DNA from: Dactylosporangium aurantiacum
GTDB lineage: Bacteria > Actinomycetota > Actinomycetes > Mycobacteriales > Micromonosporaceae
Reading direction: 5' to 3'
DNA length: 64,000 nucleotides
Assembly: GCF_000716715.1 (NCBI RefSeq)
Contig: NZ_JNYJ01000043.1
Coordinates: 124,001 to 188,000, forward strand
The number at the start of each line of letters is the position of its first letter. Position 1 is the stretch's first letter. The notes below the pieces were generated by a model. That model was not told where the DNA came from and made no database searches. It saw only the letters and a program-made list of their open reading frames with translations. Both the position numbers and the translations under genes were made by a program. Positions 42,517 through 52,009 of the stretch are shown here, piece after piece.

Positions 42517-43295
42517 GAGCTTTCCTTTCGGCCCCGGGCGGTGTCGTCCCGGTCTACGAGCGGGAGCGAGCGTAGCGCCCGCTCCATGTGCCACTGCAGA
42601 TGCGCCGCGACCAGCCCGCTGGCCTCGCGCCGATGGTTGGGTTCGCTGGCGTCGGCGACCACCCAGTCCGATTCCGCGAGCGCCACCATGAGCTCGATCG
42701 TCGCAGGCGCCGGGTGCGACGCGCCGGGCGGGCGGCAGTCGGGGCAGACCACGCCGCCGGCGGCGAGGGAGAAGCCGCGGTGCGGTCCGGGGGTGCCGCA
42801 GACCGCGCACTCGCGCAGCGCGAGGGCGAGGCCGGAGACGCCCATCGCCCGCAGCAGGTACGCGTCGAGGATGAGGCTGCTGGCGTGCTCGCCGTTGGCG
42901 AGGGCGCGCATGCCGCCGAGGGTGAGGTGGAACAGCCGCAGCGCCGGTTCCTCCTCGATCGGGGTCAGCCGGATCGCGGTCTCCGCGATGGCGGACGCGA
43001 CCGTGTACCGGGGGTAGTCGTCGAGGAACCGGCGGCCGTACAGCTCGATGCCCTCGACCTGGCTGACGACGTCGAGGGTGCGCCCTTCCAGCAGCTGCAC
43101 GTCGACGTGGCCGAACGGTTCGAGGCGGGCGCCGAACTTGGACATGGTGCGCCGGACACCCTTCGCGACCGCGCGGACGCGGCCGTGCCGGCGGGTGAAC
43201 AGGGTGATGATCCGGTCGGACTCGCCCAGTTTCTGCACCTGCAGCACGACCGCGTCGTCGCGGTACAGCTTGCCCTTGAACCCGACGCCGGACAT
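42513..43295 (-). CDS. recO: DNA repair protein RecO
   Basis: A 260-residue recombination mediator that helps load RecA on SSB-coated DNA. It has the N-terminal OB fold ([39 protein letters not shown]) and the zinc-finger region [25 protein letters not shown] near residue 165. Between era and uppS, as in other actinobacteria. Confidence 0.95.
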   Translation of the reverse strand: MSGVGFKGKLYRDDAVVLQVQKLGESDRIITLFTRRHGRVRAVAKGVRRTMSKFGARLEPFGHVDVQLLEGRTLDVVSQVEGIELYGRRFLDDYPRYTVASAIAETAIRLTPIEEEPALRLFHLTLGGMRALANGEHASSLILDAYLLRAMGVSGLALALRECAVCGTPGPHRGFSLAAGGVVCPDCRPPGASHPAPATIELMVALAESDWVVADASEPNHRREASGLVAAHLQWHMERALRSLPLVDRDDTARGRKESS

Positions 43296-43306
43296 GTCGC
43301 AGCCCC

Positions 43307-44191
43307 TCAGAAGCCCAGGCGGCGCAGCTGCTTCGGGTCGCGCTGCCAGTCCTTGGCGACGCGGACGTGCAGGTCGAGGTAGACGCGGCCGCCGACGAGG
43401 TCCTCGATCTCGCGGCGGGCGCGGGTGCCGACGTCCTTGAGGCGGCTCGCCTGGTGTCCGATGACGATCGCCTTCTGGCTGGGGCGCTCGACGTAGATGT
43501 CGGCGAAGACCCTGGTCAGGCCGTCCTCGGGGATGACCTCCTCGACGAGGACGGCGATCGAGTGCGGCAGCTCGTCGCGGACGCCTTCGAGGGCGGCCTC
43601 GCGGATCAGCTCGGCCATCAGGACGTGCTCGGGCTCGTCGGTGAGCATGCCGTCGGGGTACAGCTGCGGCGACTCCGGCAGGTGGCTGATCATGACGTCG
43701 ACGAGGGTCTGGACCTGCGCGCCGGACACGGCGCTGACGGGCACGATGTCGGCGAACTCGCCGAGGTCCTGCACGGCGAGGAGCCGCTCGGCGAGCTTGC
43801 CGCGGTCGACGAGGTCGGTCTTGGTGACCACGGCGACGACGGTGGCCTTCAGCGCGGCGATCTCGCCGGTGATGAACCGGTCACCGCGCCCGATCTCCTC
43901 GTCGGCGGGCAGGCACAGCCCGATGACGTCGACCTCGCTCCAGGTGGCGCGAACCAGGTCGTTGAGCCGCTCGCCGAGCAGGGTCCGCGGCCGGTGCAGC
44001 CCCGGGGTGTCGACCAGGACGAGCTGCGCGTCCGGCCGGTGCACGACACCGCGCACGGTGTGCCGGGTGGTCTGCGGCTTCGCCGACGTGATCGCGATCT
44101 TCTGCCCGACGATCGCGTTGGTGAGCGTCGACTTGCCCGCGTTGGGCCGGCCGACGAAACACGCGAAGCCTGCGTGGTAGTTGTGCTGCAC
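43307..44191 (-). CDS. era: GTPase Era
   Basis: A 294-residue GTPase for 16S rRNA maturation and 30S assembly. The G1 loop [11 protein letters not shown]3 DTPG, G4 TKTD and G5 VSA are present, followed by the KH domain ([16 protein letters not shown]) at the C-terminus. The GTG start gives [14 protein letters not shown]. It follows the FHA/FtsK ATPase gene by 15 bases on the same strand. Confidence 0.97.
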   Translation of the reverse strand: MQHNYHAGFACFVGRPNAGKSTLTNAIVGQKIAITSAKPQTTRHTVRGVVHRPDAQLVLVDTPGLHRPRTLLGERLNDLVRATWSEVDVIGLCLPADEEIGRGDRFITGEIAALKATVVAVVTKTDLVDRGKLAERLLAVQDLGEFADIVPVSAVSGAQVQTLVDVMISHLPESPQLYPDGMLTDEPEHVLMAELIREAALEGVRDELPHSIAVLVEEVIPEDGLTRVFADIYVERPSQKAIVIGHQASRLKDVGTRARREIEDLVGGRVYLDLHVRVAKDWQRDPKQLRRLGF

Positions 44192-44206
44192 GGTGGTTCA
44201 GCGTAC

Positions 44207-47200
44207 TCAGACCTCGAGCTGCAACTGGCGGGGGCGTTGTGCAGGAGTTGTGTGCACCGGCGCGCTGAGGGCGACCTGCAGCTCGATCGTGCCCTCGACG
44301 AGGCCCCGGCCGGCGTTGCGCAGCACGATCCGGCCCGGCATGAGCCGGGACAGGGCGGTCGGCACGGCGCTGCGCTGCTCGGTGGCGAGCACCACGTGGA
44401 CGCCGACGGCCTTGCCGCCGCCGGCCAGGCGGATCAGCGGTTCGTTGAGGCGCGGGTCGTGGCCGTCGACGAGGACGAGGACGCGGGCGCCGTCGTGCTC
44501 GGCGAGGGCGGCGCGCTCCACGACGATCTTCTCGATGGTGGCGAGCAGCGCCTCGGCGGCCTCCACGGCGGTGCCGTCGACGCGGTACACGCGCAGCCGG
44601 GTGCCGTCGAAGCGGGCGCCGAACGACGCGGCGACCGTGTCGAGCAGGGTGCTCTTGCCGGCGCCGGTCGGGCCGAAGACCAGCAGGTGGCCGAGCTCGT
44701 CGAGGTCGAGCTGCCAGACCTGGCGGGCCTGCGAGTTGGGCAGGTCGACCATGCCGATGGCGGCGGCGAACGCGGCCGTCTCCGGCTGGGTCAGCTCCTG
44801 CAGCTGGTACGTCGCGGTGAGCGGCGGCTGCCACGGCCGGGGCTGGTCGGGGACGCGGGCCTCGCGGTGCGCGGCGGTGACCGCCTCGACGAGGCGCTGC
44901 AGGTCGGTGGGGGCGGAGTCGTCGCCGCCGACGGGGGCGTCGAGCGCCTCCCGGTCGACGAGCCCGGACTCGAAGCGGACCTCGGTGACGGTGGTCGGGG
45001 TGGCCCGGCGGCCGGCCGGGGACCGGAACCCGCCGTAGGCGACCTGGACGGCCTGGAAGCCGCCGTCGACGGTCCGCACGAACGCCCGGCCGGCCAGCAG
45101 CGGCGACAGGTGCGCCGCGTCGGGCCGTTCGAGGACCTCGAGGCTGTCGGCCTCCTCCTCGACCCGCAGGGCGATGCGCAGGTCGGTCTCGGCGCGCAGG
45201 TCGTCGTCGACGGCGCCGTGCGGTTTGGCGGTGGCGAGCAGCAGGTGCACGCCGGCGTGCCGGCCGCGGCGGGCCAGCTCACGCAGGCCCGGTACGAAGT
45301 CCGCGGGGGCGTCGACGAACTCGGCGACGACGATGAGCAGGTTCGCCGGCGCCGCCGCCGGGAACTTGCGCTCCATCTCCACGATGTCCTTCACCGAGTG
45401 CCGGCGCAGGACGGCCTCGCGGCGGCGCACCTCGGCGTTGAGCGAGACGAGGAATCGCCGGACCTGGTGCGGGTCGGTGTCGCTGAACACCCCGAGGGTG
45501 TGCGGCAGCGCGGCGCACTCGGCGAACGTGCCCGCCGCCGGCGCCCCGAAGTCCACCAGGACGAACGTGAGGCGGTTCGCCGGGTACGTCGCGGCCAGCG
45601 CGGCCAGGTACGACCGCAGCAGCCACGACCGGCCGGAGCCGCCGACCCCGGCGATGAGCCCGTGCGGCCCGTCGCGGCGCAGGTCGACGGTGACGGGCCC
45701 GACCCCGCCGGGGGCCATGCCGCCGAGGCCGATGGGCGCGGCGAGGCCCCGGTCGCGGGTCGCGGGCACCCAGCGTTTCACGATCGCGCTGGGGCTCAGG
45801 TCGGTGAGGTTCAGCACCTCGGCGAGGGGGGCGACCCGCGGCGCGGCGCCGCCGGCGGCGTCCGGGGTGGCGGCGAGCGCGTGCGCGACCCGGGACGCGA
45901 CGTCGGCGGCGAGCGGCTCGCCGTCCTGCACCGGCACGCCGGCGGGCAGCTCACCGGGGGTCCGGGCGCCGACCAGCAGGCTGATGCCGCAGCGGGGTCC
46001 TTCCTCGACGAGCCGGGCGAGCGCCGCGGGCGGCACCAGGGACGGGTCGGGCAGCACGACGACGACGTGCGGCACGAACGACTCCGCGATGGCGTGCCGG
46101 CCGCGGCGGCGCTGCCGTTGCAGCGCCTCGACGAGGGCGAGGACCTGCCCGCGGTCCTCCTCGGCGGCGGCGACGGTGCGCGCGCCGGGGGCGATGGCCG
46201 CGGTCAGTGTCCGGGTGTGCGGCAGCCAGCCGGTCCACGTCCACTGGGGCGCGTCGCTGAGCACGACGACGGCGAGGTCGGTGGGGTTGGCGAGGGTCGC
46301 GAGCTGCACCAGCCAGGAGCGCAGGACCCCGTCGGTGACCTCGGTGGGCCCGGCGACCCCGAGGGCGCCGAGGACCCGCAGGTCCGCCTCGACGGGCACG
46401 TCCCGGTCGACGGCGTGCCGCTCGCGCAGCGCGTCGGTGCGTTCGACGTGCGCGGGGTCGGCGCCGGGGCCGGCGGGCGGCTGCTCGAAGCGCAGCCGGC
46501 CCGGCAGGTCCGCGGTCCGCAGCCGCAGGGTGAGGAAGTCCCGGTCGTCGGGGCGGCGGATCCACAGGCCGCTGCCGGCGCCGGGCCCCCGCTGCTCGGC
46601 CCGGTCGGGCCGGTCGGACCGGTCGGCGTCGGTGCCCTGGGTGGTTTCGGCGGCGGCGACGGTACGGCCGGTGCGCGGCTCGGCGTCGATGTTCGCCGCG
46701 TACCGTTCGGCGGCCCGGGCGAGGTGCGCGACGCTCGGCGTGGCGGACCGGCGGGTGCGCAGGACCGCCCGGTGCTTGATCGCGGCGTCGGCCTCGGCGC
46801 GTTCGACGGCGGCGGCGAACTCGGCGACGGGGTCGACCACCGACCGGCGGAACTGCAGCCGCCGCTTCTTCGCCGGCTGCGGCACCGCCGGCAGCCACAC
46901 CGCGGGCGGCGGGCCGGGTGGCGGGCCCGGCTCCGCCGGGACCTCCTCGACGGTGACGAGGGTGGCGCCGAGGCGCAGCAGCTGCCCGCCGGTGAGGGTC
47001 ACGGTGCCGTGCAGCGGTTCGCCGTCGATGGTGGTGCCGGCCGGTGAGCGCAGGTCGGTGGCGGCGACCTCGTGGCTGCCGATGCCCAGGTGCAGGTGGC
47101 GGCGGCCGGCGGACGGGTCGGCGAGGCGCAGGTCGCAGGCCGGGTCGGTGCCGATGACGAACTCGCCCGCCGGCAGCGGCAGCCACCGCCCGGCGTCGGG

Positions 47201-47548
47201 GCCGGCGACGACGAGCAGCTCGAAGCGGTGCCCGGGCGGCGCGACCGGGGTGTCGGGCGCCTGTTCGGGCGGGCCGAGCACGATCGTGTCGCCGCAGCGC
47301 AGCCCCTGCGCGCCGAGCGGGCGGGCCGGGTCGAGCCGCCGGCCGGTGCGCAGGTTCCACGCCCAGGTGGCCTGCTGGGGCCGGTCGGCGGGGTCGAGGC
47401 CGCCGAGGAGGGCGGCGATGAGGTCGGGGACGGTGCCGGTGTGGTCGGCCCGCAGGCGCACGGTGCGGTCCGCGGCGCCGGCCTCGGCCGTCCCGGCGGA
47501 CGCCGTGGAGTCTCGTCGCGCCACTCGCACGTCGATCAGCAGGTCCAT
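44207..47548 (-). CDS. FHA and FtsK/SpoIIIE-domain protein (EccC-like), with a degenerate first ATPase
   Basis: A 1113-residue protein with an N-terminal ubiquitin-like region (about 1-75), an FHA-like domain (FVIGTDPACDLRLADPSAGRRHLHL, about 128-205), then at least two FtsK/SpoIIIE ATPase units. The first unit has GVGGSGRSWLLRSYL instead of a Walker A Lys (K to R) and a Walker B with VVAEFVD, so it is probably inactive. The second has a normal GPTGAGKSTLLDTV and VLVLVDGHDP. This resembles the EccC ATPases of type VII secretion, but no WXG100 substrate, EccB, EccD or other ESX gene is nearby, and no transmembrane helix is evident. Role unknown; DNA or protein pumping is possible. Confidence 0.82.
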   Translation of the reverse strand: MDLLIDVRVARRDSTASAGTAEAGAADRTVRLRADHTGTVPDLIAALLGGLDPADRPQQATWAWNLRTGRRLDPARPLGAQGLRCGDTIVLGPPEQAPDTPVAPPGHRFELLVVAGPDAGRWLPLPAGEFVIGTDPACDLRLADPSAGRRHLHLGIGSHEVAATDLRSPAGTTIDGEPLHGTVTLTGGQLLRLGATLVTVEEVPAEPGPPPGPPPAVWLPAVPQPAKKRRLQFRRSVVDPVAEFAAAVERAEADAAIKHRAVLRTRRSATPSVAHLARAAERYAANIDAEPRTGRTVAAAETTQGTDADRSDRPDRAEQRGPGAGSGLWIRRPDDRDFLTLRLRTADLPGRLRFEQPPAGPGADPAHVERTDALRERHAVDRDVPVEADLRVLGALGVAGPTEVTDGVLRSWLVQLATLANPTDLAVVVLSDAPQWTWTGWLPHTRTLTAAIAPGARTVAAAEEDRGQVLALVEALQRQRRRGRHAIAESFVPHVVVVLPDPSLVPPAALARLVEEGPRCGISLLVGARTPGELPAGVPVQDGEPLAADVASRVAHALAATPDAAGGAAPRVAPLAEVLNLTDLSPSAIVKRWVPATRDRGLAAPIGLGGMAPGGVGPVTVDLRRDGPHGLIAGVGGSGRSWLLRSYLAALAATYPANRLTFVLVDFGAPAAGTFAECAALPHTLGVFSDTDPHQVRRFLVSLNAEVRRREAVLRRHSVKDIVEMERKFPAAAPANLLIVVAEFVDAPADFVPGLRELARRGRHAGVHLLLATAKPHGAVDDDLRAETDLRIALRVEEEADSLEVLERPDAAHLSPLLAGRAFVRTVDGGFQAVQVAYGGFRSPAGRRATPTTVTEVRFESGLVDREALDAPVGGDDSAPTDLQRLVEAVTAAHREARVPDQPRPWQPPLTATYQLQELTQPETAAFAAAIGMVDLPNSQARQVWQLDLDELGHLLVFGPTGAGKSTLLDTVAASFGARFDGTRLRVYRVDGTAVEAAEALLATIEKIVVERAALAEHDGARVLVLVDGHDPRLNEPLIRLAGGGKAVGVHVVLATEQRSAVPTALSRLMPGRIVLRNAGRGLVEGTIELQVALSAPVHTTPAQRPRQLQLEV

Positions 47549-47756
47549 CGACCGGCCCCTTCCTTCCCGCGCAGTGCTGTGGTTCGGCTACCCGTCGGTG
47601 TTTCAGTAGGCCTGGTGGCGGGGCGGGCGCACTGCAGGGCTCCGCATCCGACAGTAGGCGCCGCAAGGCCAGGTGGATCGCATCGACGCGCACCAGGATT
47701 CCGGCACATACAGGAGTAAAACTGCCTGAATGCCACGTCGGTTACCCTCGTTGCCC

Positions 47757-48455
47757 ATGACGGTACGAGTGGCGATGTGGTCCGGCCCCCGCAACATCTC
47801 CACCGCGATGATGCGCAGCTTCGGCGCGCGGGCCGACACGGTCGTCGTCGACGAGCCGCTGTACGCGCACTATCTGGCCGCGACGGGCCTGGAGCACCCG
47901 GGGCGGGAGGAGATCCTCGCCTCGCAGCCGGTGCGCTGGCAGGAGGCGACGGAGGCGCTGCTCGCGCCGGTGCCGGCGGCGGTGTTCTACCAGAAGCACA
48001 TGACGCACCACCTGCTGCCGCAGGTCGGCCGGGAGTGGCTCGGCGCGGTGCGCAACGCGTTCCTGATCCGGGACCCGGCGTACGTGGTCGCCTCGTACGC
48101 GAAGGTCCGCGGCGAGCCGACCCTCGCCGACCTCGGCTACCCGCAGCAGGTGGAGATCTTCCGCGCGTACGGCGGGCCGGTCGTCGACGCCGCCGACGTC
48201 CTGCGTGACCCGGCGGGCACCCTGGAGCGGCTGTGCGGTGCGCTCGGCATCGGCTGGGACCCGGGGATGCTGGCCTGGCCCGCCGGGCGGCGCGACACCG
48301 ACGGGGTGTGGGCGCCGCACTGGTACGCCGCCGTCGAGGCCTCGACGGGCTTCGCCGCGTACGACCCGCGCCCCGCCGACGTGCCACCGCGCCTGCGCTG
48401 GCTGGTCGAGGCGGCGACACCCCTCTACACGGAGCTGTCGGCCCACAGCCTCTGA
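47757..48455 (+). CDS. Sulfotransferase-like P-loop protein
   Basis: A 232-residue protein with a sulfotransferase-type fold: the phosphosulfate-binding-like start RVAMWSGPRNISTAMMRSFGAR, then FLIRDPAYVVASYAKV and the ending KTLY-like region RWLVEAATPLYTELSAHSL. Proteins of this group act together with branched-chain aminotransferase-like enzymes; in plants the two domains are fused. Here the class IV aminotransferase gene is the convergent neighbour and overlaps the last 31 bases. The ATG at 47757 is chosen at the conserved start; an ATG at 47730 with GGAG upstream is an alternative. Confidence 0.75.
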   Translation: MTVRVAMWSGPRNISTAMMRSFGARADTVVVDEPLYAHYLAATGLEHPGREEILASQPVRWQEATEALLAPVPAAVFYQKHMTHHLLPQVGREWLGAVRNAFLIRDPAYVVASYAKVRGEPTLADLGYPQQVEIFRAYGGPVVDAADVLRDPAGTLERLCGALGIGWDPGMLAWPAGRRDTDGVWAPHWYAAVEASTGFAAYDPRPADVPPRLRWLVEAATPLYTELSAHSL

Positions 48456-49339
48456 GCGTGCTCGCGGGCGTGCCGCTGGTAGACCCGCGCGAGCCGGGCG
48501 GTGACCGGGCCGACGGTGCCGCCGCCGATCGGCCGGCCGTCGATCTCGACGACGCCGGCGATCTCGCCCATGGTGCCGGTGCAGAAGACCTCGTCGGCGG
48601 TGTACATCTCGACCTGCGACACGTCGCGGACCTCGACCGGCAGGCCCTCGACCGGCGCGAGCCGCAGCACCGTGTCGCGGGTGATGCCCTCCGGGCAGGC
48701 GACCGCGCGCGGCGTGACGAGGCCGCCGCCGGCGACGGCGAACAGGTGCGTCGCGTTGGTCTCGGCGACGAACCCGCGGCCGTCGAGCATCATCGCGTCG
48801 TCGGCCCCGGCGAGGTTCGCCTCCAGCTTCGCCAGGATCGAGTTGATCAGGTTGTTGTGGTGGATCTTCGGGTCGAGCACGTCCGGGCCGGGGCGGCGCA
48901 CGCTGGAGGTGACCAGGCGCAGGCCGCTCGTGTCGTACACCGGCGGCTTGTGCTCGGCGAGCACGATCAGCGTGCAGCCGGCCTGGTTGAGCCGCGGGTC
49001 CATGCCGCTGGTGACCTTGACGCCGCGGGTCAGGGTGAGCCGGACGTGCACGCCGTCGCGCATGTCGTTGGCCTCCAGGGTGGCCCGGACCGCGGCGACG
49101 ATGTCGGCGTCGGCCGGCACCCGCTCGAAGCCGAGGGCCCGCGCCGAGCGGCGCAGCCTGGCCAGGTGCTCGTCGAGGCCGTAGACGCCGCCGTCGTAGA
49201 CCCGCAGCCCCTCCCACACCGCGTCGCCGCCCTGGACCACGGAGTCGAAGGGCGAGATGCCCGGCTCGTCCCGGTGCCGCAGCACCCCGTCGACCCAGTA
49301 GCGGATGTCGGCGTTGCGCGGGTCGTAGCGTTGCAGCAC
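48425..49339 (-). CDS. Class IV aminotransferase (branched-chain aminotransferase-like)
   Basis: A 304-residue PLP enzyme of the BCAT/DAAT/ADC lyase group. The catalytic Lys is in LDPKIHHNNLINSILAK, the PLP phosphate site in DVSQVEMYTADEVFCTGTMGEI, and the acidic residues in FVAETNATHLFAV. The substrate is uncertain: sequence features fit a branched-chain-like aminotransferase. It converges on the sulfotransferase-like gene with a 31-base overlap, and a MarR regulator lies upstream on the same strand. Confidence 0.88.
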   Translation of the reverse strand: MLQRYDPRNADIRYWVDGVLRHRDEPGISPFDSVVQGGDAVWEGLRVYDGGVYGLDEHLARLRRSARALGFERVPADADIVAAVRATLEANDMRDGVHVRLTLTRGVKVTSGMDPRLNQAGCTLIVLAEHKPPVYDTSGLRLVTSSVRRPGPDVLDPKIHHNNLINSILAKLEANLAGADDAMMLDGRGFVAETNATHLFAVAGGGLVTPRAVACPEGITRDTVLRLAPVEGLPVEVRDVSQVEMYTADEVFCTGTMGEIAGVVEIDGRPIGGGTVGPVTARLARVYQRHAREHAQRLWADSSV

Positions 49340-49346
49340 GGTCGGT

Positions 49347-49859
49347 TCAGACTCCCTCTTGGACGGCCTCGTCGCCGAGCTCGATCAGCAGCTGCCGCAG
49401 GTCGCCGATCGCGGCGCGCTGCAGGTCCTCCGGCACCGGCGCGAAGAGCCGCGCCTGCGCCCTCGTGACCGCCCGCACGACCCGCTCGGCGACCGTGACG
49501 CCGCGCGGCGTCAGCCTTACCCACGCCACCCGGGCGTCGGCGCTGTCGGCCTCCCGCTCGATGACGCCGTCCTGCTGCAGGCGCCGCAGCACGTTGCTGA
49601 TCCCGCCGGAGGTCAGCAGCAGGCCGCTGGCCAGGTCGGACGGTTTCAGCGCGAACGGCGGCCCGGCCCGGCGCAGCGCCGACAGCACGTCGAACTCCGC
49701 GGGCGTCAACCCGACCGCGGCGGTCTCGGCGCGCACGACCTCCTGGAGCCGGCCGGCGAGGCGGTGGATCCGCTTGCCGAGCTCCATCGCGGGCCCGACC
49801 GTGTCGGGCAGCTGGGCCCGCCACTCGTCGACGACCTCGTCGACCCGGTCCCTGCGCAC
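49347..49859 (-). CDS. MarR-family transcriptional regulator
   Basis: A 170-residue winged helix protein with TPAEFDVLSALRRAGPPFALKPSDLASGLLLTSGGISNVLRRLQQDGVIERE and the wing DARVAWVRLTPRG. MarR proteins are dimeric repressors often controlled by small aromatic ligands. It is 7 bases upstream of the aminotransferase gene and 6 bases downstream of the deaminase-like gene, so it is part of the phoH-ybeY-corC run. Confidence 0.88.
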   Translation of the reverse strand: MRRDRVDEVVDEWRAQLPDTVGPAMELGKRIHRLAGRLQEVVRAETAAVGLTPAEFDVLSALRRAGPPFALKPSDLASGLLLTSGGISNVLRRLQQDGVIEREADSADARVAWVRLTPRGVTVAERVVRAVTRAQARLFAPVPEDLQRAAIGDLRQLLIELGDEAVQEGV

Positions 49860-49865
49860 CGGGCG

Positions 49866-50222
49866 TCAGTCCGTGACGGTGGCGAAGACGGTGGCGTCGG
49901 GGGCGGCCAGGTGGATCGGGGCGGACGGCGACACGTCCCGGACCGCGGCCCGGCCGAGGGTGTCCAGCGACGACGCCTCCGTCACCACGGCGGCCGCCTC
50001 GAGCTTGCCGGCGCCCGACGCGACCGCGCTGGCGACCGCCAGCTGCAGCGCCGTCAGCGACAGCGACGGCAGGGCGATGGACGCGGCGTTGTAGGTGCGG
50101 CCGTCGCCGTCGCGGACCGCGGCGCCCTCCACGGCGCCGATGCGGGCCCGGGCGGCGCGGGCCAGGGTCACCAGCTTGGCGTCCTCCGCCGACAGGGGCG
50201 CGGGGACCTGGGACTCAGGCAT
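49866..50222 (-). CDS. Cytidine deaminase-fold protein without the catalytic motif (Rv2365c-like)
   Basis: A 118-residue protein that fits the short deaminase-fold protein found between corC and era in actinobacteria (M. tuberculosis Rv2365c). It has LVTLARAARARIGAVEGAAVRDGDGRTYNAASI and ALQLAVASAVASGAGKLEAAAVVTEA. The zinc-binding HAE and PCxxC motifs of cytidine deaminase are missing, so deamination is unlikely. The ATG at 50222 overlaps the corC end by 8 bases. Confidence 0.75.
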   Translation of the reverse strand: MPESQVPAPLSAEDAKLVTLARAARARIGAVEGAAVRDGDGRTYNAASIALPSLSLTALQLAVASAVASGAGKLEAAAVVTEASSLDTLGRAAVRDVSPSAPIHLAAPDATVFATVTD

Positions 50223-51537
50223 CGGCGTGCTGCCTTTCGCTGTCGTGGCTGGCCTGCTCCTCGTCCTCGGGCTCGGCCCGCCGGACGAGGAGGGTGTCGA
50301 TACGGTTGCGGCGGCCGGTGGTGCCCTCGGCGAGCAGGACCAGGCCGCCGACGACGGCCGTGGCGCCGGGGATCGGCACCCGGCCGAGCGCCTGCGCGAG
50401 CAGGCCGGCGACGGTCTCGACCTCGTCGGCGGGCAGCTCCACGTCGAACAGCTCGCCGAGGTCCTCCACGGGCAGCCGGCTGGTGACGCGGTACGCGCCG
50501 TCGGGCAGCTCCTCGATCGGGGGGCGCTCGGCGACGTCGTACTCGTCGGTGATCTCGCCGACGATCTCCTCGAGGATGTCCTCGATGGTGACGAGGCCGG
50601 CGGTGCCGCCGTACTCGTCGATGATGATGGCCATGTGGGTGCGGGCCGCCTGCATCTCGCGGAGCAGGTCGTCGACCGGTTTGGACTCCGGCACGAACGT
50701 GGCCTCCCGCATGACCTGGGCGACCGGCATGTCACCGGCGGCCGCGTCGCCGCCGGCGGTGCGCCGGACCAGGTCCTTGAGGTAGGCGACGCCGAGGACG
50801 TCGTCGACGTTCTCCCCGACGACGGGGATGCGGGAGAAGCCGCTGCGCATGGCGAGCATGAGGGCCTGGCGGACGGTCTTGTGCGTCTCGATCCAGACCA
50901 TCTCGGTGCGCGGGACCATGACCTCGCGGGCGATCGTCGTGCCGAGCGCGAACACCGAGTGGATCATGTCGCGCTCGCCGTGCTCGACGACGCCGCGCTG
51001 CTCGGCGAGGTCGACCAGCTCGCGCAGCTCGATCGTCGTGGCGAAGGGGCCCTCGCGGTAGCCCTTGCCGGGGGTCACCGCGTTACCGATGAGGATCAGC
51101 AGGCGGGCCAGCGGGCCGAGCACCGTGCCGAGCCAGCGCACCGGCGGCGCGGCGACCCGGGCCACCGCGTAGGCGTGCTGGCGGCCGATGGTGCGCGGGC
51201 CGACGCCGACGACGACGAAGCTGACCACCGTCATCGAGCCGGCGGTGATCAGCGCCGCCAGCCAGTCCCGGTCGCCGCCGACGGCGGCCGCGCTGACCAG
51301 GGCGACCAGGGTCGTCGCGGTCAGCTCGCACAGCAGCCGCAGCAGCAGGAGCAGATTGATGTAGCGGGCCGGGTCGGCCGCGATGACCTGCAGGGCGTTG
51401 GCGCCCGGCTTGCCCTCACGGGCCAGCTCGTGGGCGCGGGCCGGCGACACCACGTTGAGCGCGGCGTCGGACATCGCGAACAACCCTGCCAGCACGACCA
51501 GCCCGGCGGCGGTCGTCAGCAAGGTCACGTCACTCAC
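50215..51537 (-). CDS. Hemolysin family/CorC-like membrane protein with CBS domains
   Basis: A 440-residue protein with an N-terminal DUF21/CNNM membrane domain (about four helices: [55 protein letters not shown]), two CBS motifs ([54 protein letters not shown] and the following [21 protein letters not shown]... [28 protein letters not shown]) and a C-terminal CorC/HlyC domain. The family is linked to magnesium or cobalt efflux. The GTG overlaps the ybeY stop. Confidence 0.92.
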   Translation of the reverse strand: MSDVTLLTTAAGLVVLAGLFAMSDAALNVVSPARAHELAREGKPGANALQVIAADPARYINLLLLLRLLCELTATTLVALVSAAAVGGDRDWLAALITAGSMTVVSFVVVGVGPRTIGRQHAYAVARVAAPPVRWLGTVLGPLARLLILIGNAVTPGKGYREGPFATTIELRELVDLAEQRGVVEHGERDMIHSVFALGTTIAREVMVPRTEMVWIETHKTVRQALMLAMRSGFSRIPVVGENVDDVLGVAYLKDLVRRTAGGDAAAGDMPVAQVMREATFVPESKPVDDLLREMQAARTHMAIIIDEYGGTAGLVTIEDILEEIVGEITDEYDVAERPPIEELPDGAYRVTSRLPVEDLGELFDVELPADEVETVAGLLAQALGRVPIPGATAVVGGLVLLAEGTTGRRNRIDTLLVRRAEPEDEEQASHDSERQHADA

Positions 51538-51986
51538 TTGCGCCAGCTCTCCAGCAGCCGCGCCTGCAGGCCGAACATCTCGGCCTCCTCCTCGGGCTCG
51601 GCGTGGTCGTAGCCCAGCAGATGCAGGGTGCCGTGCACGGTGAGCAGCGCCAGCTCGTCGATCGTGGCGTGCCCGGCGGTCGCGGCCTGCTTCGCCGCCA
51701 CCTCCGGGCACAGCACGATGTCGCCGAGCAGCGCGGGCTCGCCGCCGCCCTCGCCCGGGCCGTGGTCGACGCTGCCCTCGTCCATCGGGAAGGCCAGCAC
51801 GTCGGTCGGGCCGTCGCCGTCCATCCAGCGGTGGTTGAGCTCGGTCATGTACTCGACGTCGACGAGCAGGATCGACAGCTCGGCGAGCGGGTTGACCCCC
51901 ATCTCGTCGAGGGCGTGCCGGGCCACCGCGAGAATGGTGTCGGAATTGACGTCGACGCCGGACTCGTTGGCGATCTCGATGGACAA
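51534..51986 (-). CDS. ybeY: Endoribonuclease YbeY
   Basis: A 150-residue zinc metalloprotein involved in 16S rRNA 3'-end processing and ribosome quality control. The zinc motif [11 protein letters not shown] is intact, as is the [17 protein letters not shown] segment. The TTG at 51986 is chosen as the start because it gives the family N-terminus (M)SIEIANESG and has AGGAG six bases upstream. Its stop overlaps the corC GTG. Confidence 0.95.
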   Translation of the reverse strand: MSIEIANESGVDVNSDTILAVARHALDEMGVNPLAELSILLVDVEYMTELNHRWMDGDGPTDVLAFPMDEGSVDHGPGEGGGEPALLGDIVLCPEVAAKQAATAGHATIDELALLTVHGTLHLLGYDHAEPEEEAEMFGLQARLLESWRK

Positions 51987-52009
51987 CAACTGCTCCTGGT
52001 TGAAGGGGG

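Noticed and set aside
43367..47047. A frame of more than 1200 codons antisense to era and the FtsK-like gene
   Set aside because: No domain resemblance, low-complexity composition (Gly, Val, Asp, Arg), and it opposes two well-supported genes.
44207..47548. Type VII (ESX) secretion locus
   Set aside because: Only an EccC-like ATPase is present; no WXG100, EccB, EccD, EccE or mycosin gene lies nearby.
49866..50222. Functional cytidine deaminase
   Set aside because: The HAE and PCxxC zinc-binding motifs are absent, so only the fold relationship is claimed.
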